Source: Alsobacter soli | GTDB taxonomy: Bacteria > Pseudomonadota > Alphaproteobacteria > Rhizobiales > Beijerinckiaceae | Reading direction: 5' to 3' | NCBI RefSeq assembly: GCF_003004785.1 | Contig: NZ_PVZS01000002.1 | Coordinates: 62,001-126,000, forward strand | DNA length: 64,000 nucleotides | In this document: positions 1 through 8,326 of the stretch, in pieces | Position numbering within the stretch: the stretch's first letter is position 1 | Layout: the number at the start of each line of letters is the position of its first letter | Notes under the pieces: model-generated | The model's input: only the letters and a program-made list of their open reading frames with translations | What the model was told of the DNA's origin: nothing | The model's database searches: none | Position numbers and translations under genes: made by a program

Positions 1-549
1 CGATTCGATGAACAGGATGTCCGCCCCGGCCTTGAGGAAGGCCTCGCCGCGGCGCAGAGCCTCGTCGAGGCCGTGAGCCGTGCGGGCGTCGGTGCGCGCG
101 ATGATCTTGAACGCCTTCGACGACCGCGCCGCGGCGGCGACCCGGATCTTGTGCGCGGCCTCGTCCAGGGGGATCACGCGCCGGCTCGGGGTGTGGCCGC
201 ACTTCTTCGGGAACTCCTGATCTTCGAGCTGGATGGCCTGAGCCCCCGCGGCCTCGTAGCCGCGAACCGTGTGGTCCACGTTCAGGAGCCCGCCATAGCC
301 CGTGTCGCCGTCCGCGATCAGCGGCGTCGCCACGCCCTCCGCGATCTGCCGGACCCGCCCGACCATGTCCGAGTAGGTGGCGAGCCCGGCGTCCGGGTAG
401 CCGAGATGGGAGGCGACCACGCCGAAACCGGTCATGTACAGGGCGTCGAAGCCGGCGCGGTCCGCGATCTTGGCCGAGACCATGTCGTAGACGCCGGGCG
501 CGACGATCAGGCCGGGCTGGGCCAGGCGTTCGGAAAGGCTGGCGGGCAT
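1..549 (-). CDS. Isocitrate lyase/PEP mutase family protein, C-terminus beyond window
   Basis: The frame is open from an ATG at 549 to the window edge, giving the first 183 residues. The TIM-barrel motifs of the isocitrate lyase/PEP mutase superfamily are visible: DGDTGYG at residues 80-86 (Mg and substrate binding), LEDQ at 108-111 and the signature KKCGH at 115-119, whose Cys is the catalytic base in lyases. Members cleave methylisocitrate or 2,3-dimethylmalate, or decarboxylate oxaloacetate; the sequence does not tell these apart. It is the last visible gene of the minus-strand operon, 65 nt after the binding-protein stop. Next to a citryl-CoA-lyase-like gene, oxaloacetate or a homologue is a reasonable substrate guess (inference). 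Confidence 0.85.
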   Translation of the reverse strand, partial: MPASLSERLAQPGLIVAPGVYDMVSAKIADRAGFDALYMTGFGVVASHLGYPDAGLATYSDMVGRVRQIAEGVATPLIADGDTGYGGLLNVDHTVRGYEAAGAQAIQLEDQEFPKKCGHTPSRRVIPLDEAAHKIRVAAAARSSKAFKIIARTDARTAHGLDEALRRGEAFLKAGADILFIES

Positions 550-614
550 GGGCTTCGATCCTCTGGAGGCGACTGGCGGACGGCGGCGGCGCCGCCGTCC
601 GGTGGCTCGGCGGC

Positions 615-1805
615 CTATTGGGCCGGATAGGTGATCTTGGCCGCGGCCTTCTCGGCCGGCCACACCACCTCCTGTCCGCCGTCCGGTTTGTACTGGACCG
701 CGATCATGCTCTTCTCGGTGATGAGCTGGTGCTTGCCGCCCATCTCCGAGGGCGTGTAGGCGACCTTGCCGTACGGCGTGTCGAAGGTCATGGATCCCAG
801 GTTCGCCAGGATCTTGGTGCGGTCCCAGGAGCCGGCGGCCTTGGCGGCGTCGGTCAGGGTCTGCATCGCGACGTAGCCCTGCACGGCGCTCGACACGACC
901 TCCGCGCCGCGCTTCGCCTCCGCCTTCTTGACCCACTCGGCCAGCCCCGGGGTCGTCTGCTTGGCCGACCAGAGGTCGATCACTACGACGTTGTCCCCGG
1001 CCGGCCCGAAGTCGGAGCGCTTCTCGCCCGCGCCCTGGGTGACCAGCAGCTTCGGCTTGATCCCGAGCTGGGCGGCCTGGCGGGCGACCTGGATGTTGTC
1101 GCCCGAATAGCCGATCACGAACAGCACGTCCGGGTTGAGGCCCTTGGCGCGGTTGAGGATGGGCGAGAAATCAGGCGTTCCGGCGCGGAACGGCTCCTTC
1201 ATGACCACGTCCAGACCGGCTTCCTTCGCGTACTGCTCTGTGAACTTCGCCCCGTCCGTTCCGTAGAGCTTGTCTTCGAAGGCGATGGCGAGCGTCTTCA
1301 CGCCGGGGATGCTCTTGAAGAAGTTCACCGCGGCCTTCTGGCGGTGATAGTCCCAGATGTAGACGTGGTAGTACCAGTCGTTCTTGCCGAAGGTCTCCTC
1401 CAGCCGCACGGACGAGGAGCCCGGGTGCACGAAAATCGGCTCGGAGCGCTGGAGGGCGCTCAACAGGGCGAAATCGGCGGTGCTGCCGAAGCCGCCGACC
1501 ACCGCGTCGACCTTGTCCTGAGCCGTCAGCTTGGCCGCCACGCCAGCCGACGTGTTGGGTTCCCCCTTGGTGTCCTCGACGATGAGCTCGATCTTGCGGC
1601 CGAACAGGCCGCCGGCCTCGTTCACCTCGTCTGCGGCGTACTGGATCCCCCAGAGGATCTGGTTGCCGCCGCCCGCGAGCGGCCCGGTGAGCGGCAGCGG
1701 AACCCCGATCTTGATGGGTTGTTGCTGCTGCGCGGCCGCAGGAGCCAGCGCGGCTCCGGCGACGACGGCGGCGGTGGCCAACAGGCGGCCGAGCTTTGCG
1801 AACAT
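615..1805 (-). CDS. Liv-type ABC transporter substrate-binding protein
   Basis: A 396-residue periplasmic binding protein of the branched-chain amino-acid/amide type (Peripla_BP_6). Residues 1-25 are a classic Sec signal peptide (Arg at position 7, a hydrophobic core, cleavage after APAAA before the QQQQ run). The mature part begins PIKIGVPLPLTGPLAGGGNQ, the usual first strand and ligand loop. It follows livF by 70 nt and precedes the lyase-family gene, so it belongs to the same operon. This family binds many ligands besides Leu/Ile/Val, including aromatic acids and short carboxylates. The operon's ligase and lyase genes point to a carboxylate here (inference). Confidence 0.93.
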   Translation of the reverse strand: MFAKLGRLLATAAVVAGAALAPAAAQQQQPIKIGVPLPLTGPLAGGGNQILWGIQYAADEVNEAGGLFGRKIELIVEDTKGEPNTSAGVAAKLTAQDKVDAVVGGFGSTADFALLSALQRSEPIFVHPGSSSVRLEETFGKNDWYYHVYIWDYHRQKAAVNFFKSIPGVKTLAIAFEDKLYGTDGAKFTEQYAKEAGLDVVMKEPFRAGTPDFSPILNRAKGLNPDVLFVIGYSGDNIQVARQAAQLGIKPKLLVTQGAGEKRSDFGPAGDNVVVIDLWSAKQTTPGLAEWVKKAEAKRGAEVVSSAVQGYVAMQTLTDAAKAAGSWDRTKILANLGSMTFDTPYGKVAYTPSEMGGKHQLITEKSMIAVQYKPDGGQEVVWPAEKAAAKITYPAQ

Positions 1806-1875
1806 GGTCTTCCTCCCTCCCCACGGGTCCGTCTTCGCGGCGGACCTCTGCGCATTCCGGTGCGGCTTCGCCGCC

Positions 1876-2598
1876 TCACAGTCCCAGATAGGCGACCCTC
1901 AGCTTCTCGTTGCTTCGCACCTGCTCGACCGTGCCCGCCAGGGCCGGGCGGCCCTCGTCCAAGACGAGGCAGTGGTCGGCGACGCTCACCGCCGCCGCGA
2001 AGTTCTGCTCGGCCATCACGATGGCGCAGCCGCTTGTCGTTTTGATGCGCCCAAGAGCCTCGAACAACTCCTCGACCAGCTTCGGGGCGAGCCCGGCGGT
2101 AGGCTCGTCCAGGATCAGGACCTTCGGCTGGATCATGAGCGCCCGGGCGATCGCCAGCATCTGGCGCTGGCCGCCGCTCATGGATCCGGCCAACTGGTCC
2201 AGGCGCTGGCGCAGGATGGGGAAGAGGTCGAAGGCGCGATCGAAGAGCCGCCTCCGGGAGGCCGCGTCGGCGTGGCGGTGGGTGGCCTCGAACGCGCCGC
2301 GCAGGTTCTCGTGCACGGTGGCGGTTCCAAAGCAGCGCGCCCCATCCGGCACAAAGGCGATCCCGGCATGGGCCAGACGCCAGCCTGGGGTCCCGGACAG
2401 GTCCGCGCCGTCGAGCCGCAGCGCGCGCCGGCCGACGTCCACGTCGCCGACCAGCGCCTTCAGGGCCGTGGTCTTGCCAGCCCCGTTGGGCCCGAGGAGC
2501 ACGAGCATCTCTCCGCCGGACACCTGGATCGCGAGCTGGGGTATGACGACGAGCTCGCCGTAACCCGCCCGCTCCAGGCTGGCCTCGAACCTGTTCAC
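1876..2598 (-). CDS. livF: Branched-chain-type ABC transporter ATPase LivF
   Basis: A 240-residue ABC ATPase. Walker A GPNGAGKT is at residues 36-43, the signature reads MSGGQRQMLAIARAL, and Walker B is VLILDEPTAGL. The GTG at 2598 is chosen because it overlaps the livG stop as GTGA, matching the overlap style of the rest of this operon; a longer frame upstream runs inside livG and is rejected. It pairs with LivG to power uptake through LivH and LivM at the inner membrane. Confidence 0.92.
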   Translation of the reverse strand: MNRFEASLERAGYGELVVIPQLAIQVSGGEMLVLLGPNGAGKTTALKALVGDVDVGRRALRLDGADLSGTPGWRLAHAGIAFVPDGARCFGTATVHENLRGAFEATHRHADAASRRRLFDRAFDLFPILRQRLDQLAGSMSGGQRQMLAIARALMIQPKVLILDEPTAGLAPKLVEELFEALGRIKTTSGCAIVMAEQNFAAAVSVADHCLVLDEGRPALAGTVEQVRSNEKLRVAYLGL

Positions 2599-3323
2599 AG
2601 CGTGAACCCCTTCCCGAGATAGGCCTCGCGCACGCTGGCCATTGTGAGAACCTGGGGCGGGGGGCCTTCGGCCAGGAGCCTGCCCTGGTTCAGCACGATC
2701 GCATGGCTGCACAGCCGGGCGATGATCCTCATGACGTGCTCGATCACCACCACGGTGACGCCGCTGGCGTGGATGTCCCGGACGAGCCCGATCACCTGGT
2801 CCGTATCTTCAAGGCTGAGACCAGCCATGGACTCGTCCAGGAGGAGGACCCTGGGACGGCAGGCCAGGGCGCGGGCGATCTCCAGGCGGCGCAGGTCGGA
2901 GACCGACAGGCGCCCGCACCGGGTGGTGACCTCCGGCCGCAGCCCGCAGTAGCGCGCGAGATCGGCGGCGCTGCGGGCGCCCCCGGGCAGGGGGCGGTCG
3001 GAGCGGGCGTAGAGCAGCGGCACCGAGATCACCTCATCGATGGTGAGCTCCTTGGGCACGCGCGGCACCTGATACGTCCGGGCGAGACCCTTGTGGACGA
3101 TCCGGTCGGGCCGGAGCCCGGTCACAGCATCCGTGTCCAGCAGCACCTGGCCGCCACGCGGCGGAATCTGGCCTGAGACCATGTTGACGAAGGTGCTCTT
3201 GCCCGAGCCGTTCGGCCCGATCAGCGCCGTGACGGCGTTCGCGGGAATGTCCAGGGTGAGGTCGTCGATGGCGCGCAGGCCGCCGAATGCGACGGTGCAG
3301 CCTCGGACGCGCACGCCGGTCAT
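2595..3323 (-). CDS. livG: Branched-chain-type ABC transporter ATPase LivG, divergent signature
   Basis: A 242-residue ABC ATPase with intact Walker A GPNGSGKS at residues 36-43. The usual LivG signature (LSYGQ or LSGGQ) is replaced by LSVSDLRRLEIARAL, and the segment after Walker B reads LLLDESMAGL rather than DEPTAGL, so Pro is Ser. The catalytic Glu of Walker B is kept. The start ATG overlaps the livM stop (ATGA) and the stop overlaps livF. Because the partner ATPase is canonical, the pair could hydrolyse ATP asymmetrically (inference). Confidence 0.92.
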   Translation of the reverse strand: MTGVRVRGCTVAFGGLRAIDDLTLDIPANAVTALIGPNGSGKSTFVNMVSGQIPPRGGQVLLDTDAVTGLRPDRIVHKGLARTYQVPRVPKELTIDEVISVPLLYARSDRPLPGGARSAADLARYCGLRPEVTTRCGRLSVSDLRRLEIARALACRPRVLLLDESMAGLSLEDTDQVIGLVRDIHASGVTVVVIEHVMRIIARLCSHAIVLNQGRLLAEGPPPQVLTMASVREAYLGKGFTL

Positions 3324-4285
3324 GACGCCAGCCTCGCCTTGATGCGGGTGCCTTCGCCCGGCGGCCTAAACCGGCGCAGGACAACACGGCCGAGGCCCGC
3401 CAGACCCTCCGGCAACCCGACGATGAACAGGATGATCACGGCCCCGTAGACCACCTGGTATCCGACGCCGCCCACCGCCTGGCGCGCGAGCTCCTCCAGC
3501 AGGCGAAGCACGACCGCGCCGACAATGGGACCGAGCGTGGTGTCCATGCCGCCCAGGACCGTGACTGCAAGCGGGAGAACGTTCCAATTCGTCGTGAAAA
3601 CGTCGTCCGGGATGACGTAGCCGTAGAGCCCGCAGTAGCAGGAGCCCGCCAGGCCGGCGACCATGCCGGACACGGCGAAGGCCAGGATCTTGAGGCGGGT
3701 CACCGGGACGCCGGAGGCGGCCGCGAGCTCGGGGTTGTTGCGGATCATGAAGAACGCAGGCCGGAAGCGCCGGCCCAGGAAGACGTCGCTGACGCCGGCG
3801 GCCACCACAAGGCAGCCGGTGACGAACAGAAGCTGGAGGGGAGGGGACCCTCCGGCGATCACCGGCGGCATGATCCCGGTCGACCCGCCGGTGAGGCCCG
3901 GGGTGACCAGGATGAGCACCTGGATGGAGAGGCTGAACGACAGGGTCGCGATCGTGAAATAGAGCCGGCGCAGGCGCAGCGTGACGGCCCCCAGCAGGAC
4001 CGCCACCAGGCCGCACAGCAGGATGCCCGCGGCCCATCCTAGGACGGGGCCGAGAACCGGCGTCAGCAGCGCCGACCCGTAGCCCCCGATTCCGAAGAAG
4101 GCGGCGTGGCCGAGGGAGACCTGGCCGGTGCGGGACAGGATGTCCCACGCGAGCGCCAGGATGGCCGAGATGAGCGTTCCGATCGCCACCTGGATCAGGA
4201 AGGGCTGGTCGGTCGCGACCAGGAGCATCGACGGGGCCGCGATCGCGGCGTAGAGGCCCAGGCGGGTGAGCAGCGAGCGATTCAT
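3320..4285 (-). CDS. livM: Branched-chain-type ABC transporter permease LivM
   Basis: A 321-residue polytopic inner-membrane permease of the LivM/BPD_transp_2 family, with roughly eight to ten hydrophobic segments and the family motif in SLGHAAFFGIGGYGSALL near residue 60. The ATG at 4285 overlaps the livH stop (ATGA), and the TGA at 3320-3322 overlaps the livG ATG. Translational coupling down the whole transporter is therefore visible in the DNA. It forms the translocation channel with LivH. Confidence 0.93.
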   Translation of the reverse strand: MNRSLLTRLGLYAAIAAPSMLLVATDQPFLIQVAIGTLISAILALAWDILSRTGQVSLGHAAFFGIGGYGSALLTPVLGPVLGWAAGILLCGLVAVLLGAVTLRLRRLYFTIATLSFSLSIQVLILVTPGLTGGSTGIMPPVIAGGSPPLQLLFVTGCLVVAAGVSDVFLGRRFRPAFFMIRNNPELAAASGVPVTRLKILAFAVSGMVAGLAGSCYCGLYGYVIPDDVFTTNWNVLPLAVTVLGGMDTTLGPIVGAVVLRLLEELARQAVGGVGYQVVYGAVIILFIVGLPEGLAGLGRVVLRRFRPPGEGTRIKARLAS

Positions 4286-5160
4286 GGATGCGCCTGCTTG
4301 CCGAAAAGGCCGCTGGGACGAACCACCAGCACGAGCAGCAGGATGACGAAGGCGATGCCGAATCCCCAGCTGCCGCCCTGCGGCACGAAGGTGCTGGTCA
4401 GTCCCTCGGTCAAGGCCAGGATGGCGCTGCCAATCAGGGCGCCGGGAATGTTTCCGAGACCTCCGAGCGCGATGATGGCGAAGGCGCGGATGACGAGGTC
4501 GACGCCGATCGTGGGCTGGACGTAAAGCACCAGCGCGACCAGTCCGCCCGAAACGCCCGCGGCGGCGCCTCCGATGACGAAGGACAGCTCGAAGACGCGG
4601 TCGACGTTGATGCCGGCGTGCGCTGCAAGGGTGGGGTCGTCGCTCGCAAAGCGCATCTGCGTTCCGTAGCGCGTGTAATTGCGGATCGCATACATCGCCA
4701 CGAACAGGATGAGCCCGACGAGCGCGACGGCGATGTTGTTGCCCGGGACGGTCACGCCGCCGAGGTTGAGGGTCGGCAACAGGGGCGGCGCCTGCATGAC
4801 GCGCGGGTCGGGCGACCACGCGATGATCGCGAGGTTCAGGATGAGGATGGAGAGGCCAAGCGTCGCCAGGAGCTGGTTGTGTTCGTCCTGCTTGAGGACC
4901 CTCGCGAGAAACCCGCGATATACGGCCGCGGAGAGGATCGCGAGCGCGACGCCGGACGCCGCCATGCCGAACCAGGGCGACAGGCCGAAGCGCGTGTAGA
5001 GCCAGTACGTCAGAAACGCGCCGAGCATGACGAACTCGCCATGGGCGAAGTTGATGATGCGCGTGACGCCGACGGTCAACGTCAGGCCCGCGGCCACCGC
5101 TGCGTAGAGGGCCGCCATCGAGAGCGCGAGCAGAACTGCCTGGATGACGGCCGTGGTCAT
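4282..5160 (-). CDS. livH: Branched-chain-type ABC transporter permease LivH
   Basis: A 292-residue inner-membrane permease of the LivH family: a hydrophobic N-terminus followed by GVTRIINFAHGEFVMLGAFL, the conserved NFAHG motif of this family. About eight membrane segments can be counted. It starts 30 nt after the ligase stop and overlaps livM by 4 nt. It partners with LivM. Confidence 0.93.
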   Translation of the reverse strand: MTTAVIQAVLLALSMAALYAAVAAGLTLTVGVTRIINFAHGEFVMLGAFLTYWLYTRFGLSPWFGMAASGVALAILSAAVYRGFLARVLKQDEHNQLLATLGLSILILNLAIIAWSPDPRVMQAPPLLPTLNLGGVTVPGNNIAVALVGLILFVAMYAIRNYTRYGTQMRFASDDPTLAAHAGINVDRVFELSFVIGGAAAGVSGGLVALVLYVQPTIGVDLVIRAFAIIALGGLGNIPGALIGSAILALTEGLTSTFVPQGGSWGFGIAFVILLLVLVVRPSGLFGKQAHP

Positions 5161-5190
5161 GACGCGGCGCCCCGCGATGATTCCATTCGG

Positions 5191-6525
5191 TCAGTCATCG
5201 ACCCGCTCCTCGGCGGCCTCGGAGAAGTCGAGGAGCCTCGACTTGTACTCGCTTCGGGGCAGCGAGCCGACGGGGGTCAGCGTCACCCGCGTGGTCACCA
5301 CAAGGGTGGCGCGGATGTCGTGTTCGATGCGTTCGCTCAGCGCGTCCGAGGCCTCCTCGCCTTCACGCAGTTCCACCAGCACCTTGAGCGGCGGTGCCTG
5401 CTTCACGCCCTTGGCTGCGGGGCGGACCGAGATCACGCCGGTGACCGCGGGGGCGTAGCGGTTGACCACTTCGCGGATGGCGGAGGGGAACACGTTCACG
5501 CCGCGCACGATCAGCATGTCGTCGGTGCGGCCGATGCAGCGCACGCGTGGCGAGGTGCGCCCGCATGCGCACGGGCCGGTGTGGACGACGACGTGGTCGC
5601 GGCTGCGGAACCGCAGTTGCGGCGCTCCGCGGTGCTTCAGGTGCGTGTAGACGAGTTCCCCGCGAGCCCCATCCTCGATGGGCACGGACTTCCCGGTTTC
5701 CGGCTCGATCAGTTCGAAGTGGACGAAGCCGCGCCCGGAGAAGTGCATCCCGTGCTGCTCCTCGCACTCGCCCCAGAGCGAAACCGAGATGTCGCCGATG
5801 CCCATGGCTTCCGTGACCTTGGCGCCCCATGCCGCCTCCAGCTTGGCCCGCATGGCCGGCTCGCCGCCACCGGGTTCTCCGGCCACCATGATGCGCTCGA
5901 TGCTGCCGCCCGGCAGGTCCAGCCCCCGCTCCGCGCCGATCTCGGCCAGGTGCAGCGCGTAGGAAGGGGTGCAGGCCAGGACCTGTGGTTTCAGCAGCTT
6001 CACCGCCGCGAGCAGGCGCTCGGTGTTGCCCGTGCCGACCGGGATGTGGCAGAGCCCGAGCCGCGGGAACGCGTCGAGCGCCGCGCCCGCAACGAAGGGC
6101 CCCGCGTTGTAGGTGGAGATGATCCGCTGGCCGCGAGAGAGGCCGGAAGCGCCGTAGCTGCGCGCGGAGGTTCGCACCCAGTTGTCCAGGTCGCCGGCCG
6201 TGAGCGGGATGTAGCTGGGGATCCCGGTCGTGCCGCTCGTGGAGAAGATGCGGACGATCTCCTCCATGGGAGCGGCCAGGTGAGTTCCGATCGGGTCGGC
6301 CTCGGAGCGGCTGGCCCGCAGCTCGTCCTTCTCCGTCAGCGGCAGGTCGGCGATGTCGTCGAGCCCGCCCACGGATTCAGGCGTGCGGAACCCGGAGCCG
6401 TTGAGTTTGTCCGTGAAGAAGCGGGACCGCTCGAAAAGATAGCGCACCTGCTCGCGGTACAGGGCGTCGTCCTGGGCTTTCTGCTCCGCCCAGGGCAGGG
6501 TCTCGATCGCGGGTTCCTGCAACAT
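5191..6525 (-). CDS. AMP-forming acyl-CoA ligase, phenylacetate-CoA ligase (PaaK) family
   Basis: A 444-residue adenylate-forming ligase. The ATP-binding loop STSGTTGIPSYIPLT, the A5-like region TEAMGIGDIS and the C-terminal RTDDMLIVRGVNVFPSAI hinge are PaaK-family landmarks; CACG before the hinge is a metal-binding element seen in this family. Such enzymes convert a carboxylic acid, CoA and ATP to acyl-CoA, AMP and PPi in the cytoplasm. The ATG at 6525 starts 11 nt after the stop of the citryl-CoA-lyase-like gene. The substrate is unknown; PaaK relatives favour aryl acids, but the neighbours suggest a tricarboxylate-like acid (inference). Confidence 0.88.
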   Translation of the reverse strand: MLQEPAIETLPWAEQKAQDDALYREQVRYLFERSRFFTDKLNGSGFRTPESVGGLDDIADLPLTEKDELRASRSEADPIGTHLAAPMEEIVRIFSTSGTTGIPSYIPLTAGDLDNWVRTSARSYGASGLSRGQRIISTYNAGPFVAGAALDAFPRLGLCHIPVGTGNTERLLAAVKLLKPQVLACTPSYALHLAEIGAERGLDLPGGSIERIMVAGEPGGGEPAMRAKLEAAWGAKVTEAMGIGDISVSLWGECEEQHGMHFSGRGFVHFELIEPETGKSVPIEDGARGELVYTHLKHRGAPQLRFRSRDHVVVHTGPCACGRTSPRVRCIGRTDDMLIVRGVNVFPSAIREVVNRYAPAVTGVISVRPAAKGVKQAPPLKVLVELREGEEASDALSERIEHDIRATLVVTTRVTLTPVGSLPRSEYKSRLLDFSEAAEERVDD

Positions 6526-6535
6526 GGGCGCGTCC

Positions 6536-7318
6536 TCAGTTCGTCGGGTCGTACGCGACGGCTTCTTCGGCATGGTGAGCCAGGAGGAAGCCGATGGGGC
6601 GGCGCTGCTCCTCGGCCAGGTGGCCGAGCAGGCCCGCCGTTCGCGCCAGAATCGGAATGGCCTTGGTCATCGTCGCCGGGAAGCCCAGATCCATGAGAAC
6701 AGCTGCGATCGGCCCGGAGACGTTGAGGGGCATGGGCTTGCCCCAGACCTGGGCCACAGCGCCGCGGAACGCCTTCAGGAGCTCCACGTAGCGGCCGGAG
6801 ACTCCGCGCTCGTCGGCCAGGGCGAGGATCCGTTCGGTCCGCGGGTCCACAGGATGGTGGATCGGGTGACCGAAGCCGGGGACCTTGCCCCTGCGGCTCC
6901 GGATCTCGGTTGCGATCTGCAGGGTCGCTTCGGCCGGGCTCGCGCCGCCGTCAACCCTGGCGGCGGCGTCCGACAGAATTTGCGCGCACAGCTCTGAGCT
7001 GCCCAGGACGACGGTGCCGCAACCCAGGATGCCGGCCGCGACCGCGCTTTGCAGGCTGTCGGGCGCCGCCGCGAGCGTCATACGGGCCGCCTGCGCGGTC
7101 GGGGTGAGCCCGTGCTCCGCGATGGAGATGAGCAGCAGGTCCAGGAAGAAGCGCTGCTGCTCGGACGGCCTCTCGCCTGTCACCAGGAAATAGAAGAACT
7201 CGGTGAACCCGAAGCGCCCCATGAGATCCCCGGCGAGATCGAGCCCCCGGATCTCGATCCGATCCGGCGTGGATGTGCACATCCCGCTCACCGCGGGCGC
7301 CGATTTGCCGATCAACAT
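6536..7318 (-). CDS. Citryl-CoA lyase-like protein, citrate synthase superfamily
   Basis: A 260-residue protein covering the short citrate-synthase fold. The block PGFGHPIHHPVDPR (around residues 150-163) matches the second catalytic-His region of citrate synthase and citryl-CoA lyase. At the position usually occupied by an HGG-type motif it reads VVLGSSELC, and the catalytic-Asp region reads GFPATMTKAI with no Asp. It probably belongs to a divergent subfamily whose chemistry is not assured. First gene of the operon; an AGGAG lies about 7 nt before its ATG. Citryl-CoA lyase would release acetyl-CoA and oxaloacetate. Confidence 0.75.
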   Translation of the reverse strand: MLIGKSAPAVSGMCTSTPDRIEIRGLDLAGDLMGRFGFTEFFYFLVTGERPSEQQRFFLDLLLISIAEHGLTPTAQAARMTLAAAPDSLQSAVAAGILGCGTVVLGSSELCAQILSDAAARVDGGASPAEATLQIATEIRSRRGKVPGFGHPIHHPVDPRTERILALADERGVSGRYVELLKAFRGAVAQVWGKPMPLNVSGPIAAVLMDLGFPATMTKAIPILARTAGLLGHLAEEQRRPIGFLLAHHAEEAVAYDPTN

Positions 7319-7422
7319 GAGCGCTCCTGTCCGCCCGGGTCATGCATCGAGCCGCCTCGAAGCGGCGCGGAGCGCATGCCGGCCTTTCCTCCCGCTGCAG
7401 CGCAGCGTTTTGTTTCCGATTT

Positions 7423-7433
7423 TTGTATGACAA
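7423..7433. promoter_or_regulatory. GntR/FCD-type operator, TTGTATGACAA
   Basis: TTGT-ATG-ACAA is a perfect inverted repeat fitting the TNGTNNNACNA consensus of FadR/FCD-type GntR regulators. It lies in the 168-bp gap between the lyase-like gene (minus) and the GntR gene (plus), in a local AT-rich patch. It is the probable autoregulatory and operon-control site. A nearly identical core occurs at 52378-52386. Confidence 0.6.
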
Positions 7434-7486
7434 TATTGCCGGGCGATCCGTTGTCAACGGGCTGTCCACCTGATACCGAGCCAGCC

Positions 7487-8194
7487 ATGGTCGGGACCGC
7501 AAACAGCAGGCCTTGCTCTGAAGGCGTGGACGAAGGTCGTCATCGGGGCGGCACGGTCGACTACGTGCTCGATCACCTGCGCGCCGGGGTGATGCAGGGA
7601 CGCTACGCGCCCGGCCAGCGCCTCATCGAAGCCGATCTCACGCGCGACCTGCGCGTCAGCCGCGGCCCGCTTCGCGAGGCCTTGCGACGTCTCTCAGCCG
7701 AAGGCCTGGTCGAGATGGTTCCCAACCGGGGAGCGCTCGTCCGGCGCCTGACTCTGCGCGAGATGAGGGAGCTCTTCCAGATCCGCGTGGGGTTAGAAGC
7801 GCTGGCGGCGCAACTCGCCGCCCAAGCGGTCGGCGAGGCCGAGGTGAGGGAGCGGTTCGAGCGCGAGATCGGTCCGATCTGGGACCAGACGCCTAGGCTC
7901 GCCGGTCCGGATTACATCAACGAGAACCATCGCTTCCACGACGCCATCACCCAGGCCAGCGGCAACGAGCAGCTGATGAAGCTGACGCGCCAGCTTCGGC
8001 TTCCGGCTTTGATGTATCAGATCGTCGGCACGCTGAAGCCCGAGAATATCGCAGCCTCGGTCGCCGAGCATCGTCTGATCGCTCGCGCGATCCTCGACGG
8101 CGACGGCCAACGCGCGCAAGAACTGGTCCGGTCTCATCTCAGCCGGGCGCTGGACGTGGCTGAAGCCACGCCAAACCAGTGGTTCTCGGCCTAG
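7487..8194 (+). CDS. GntR family transcriptional regulator, FCD type
   Basis: A 235-residue regulator. The N-terminal winged helix carries LTRDLRVSRGPLREALRRLSAEGLVEMVPNRGA in pieces typical of GntR proteins (recognition helix VSRGPLREALRRL), followed by an FCD ligand domain with the metal-site pattern NENHRFHDAI and a later SVAEHRLI. It is divergent from the eight-gene operon at 1-7318 and probably represses it, responding to a carboxylate or CoA ester (inference from family). The ATG at 7487 is chosen over upstream starts because those would run through the operator; the Shine-Dalgarno sequence is weak, so the start is tentative. Confidence 0.88.
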   Translation: MVGTANSRPCSEGVDEGRHRGGTVDYVLDHLRAGVMQGRYAPGQRLIEADLTRDLRVSRGPLREALRRLSAEGLVEMVPNRGALVRRLTLREMRELFQIRVGLEALAAQLAAQAVGEAEVRERFEREIGPIWDQTPRLAGPDYINENHRFHDAITQASGNEQLMKLTRQLRLPALMYQIVGTLKPENIAASVAEHRLIARAILDGDGQRAQELVRSHLSRALDVAEATPNQWFSA

Positions 8195-8326
8195 GGCCGC
8201 TAGTGCGGAGCCGTTGAACCCAAGGGCGGTGCCGACGGCGGGCGATGGGGCTCTCTGTCGCCATCGACATGACGAGCGACCAACGCCCTCTAACCAGCTT
8301 GTTTCCTGCTGCCGCGATGGCGCACG

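Noticed and set aside
4288-6696. An 802-codon open frame on the plus strand opposite livH, the ligase and the lyase-like gene
   Set aside because: Antisense shadow: the minus-strand genes show clear domain motifs and operon overlaps, whereas this frame is a low-complexity string of Arg, Asp, Glu and His typical of GC-rich antisense reading.
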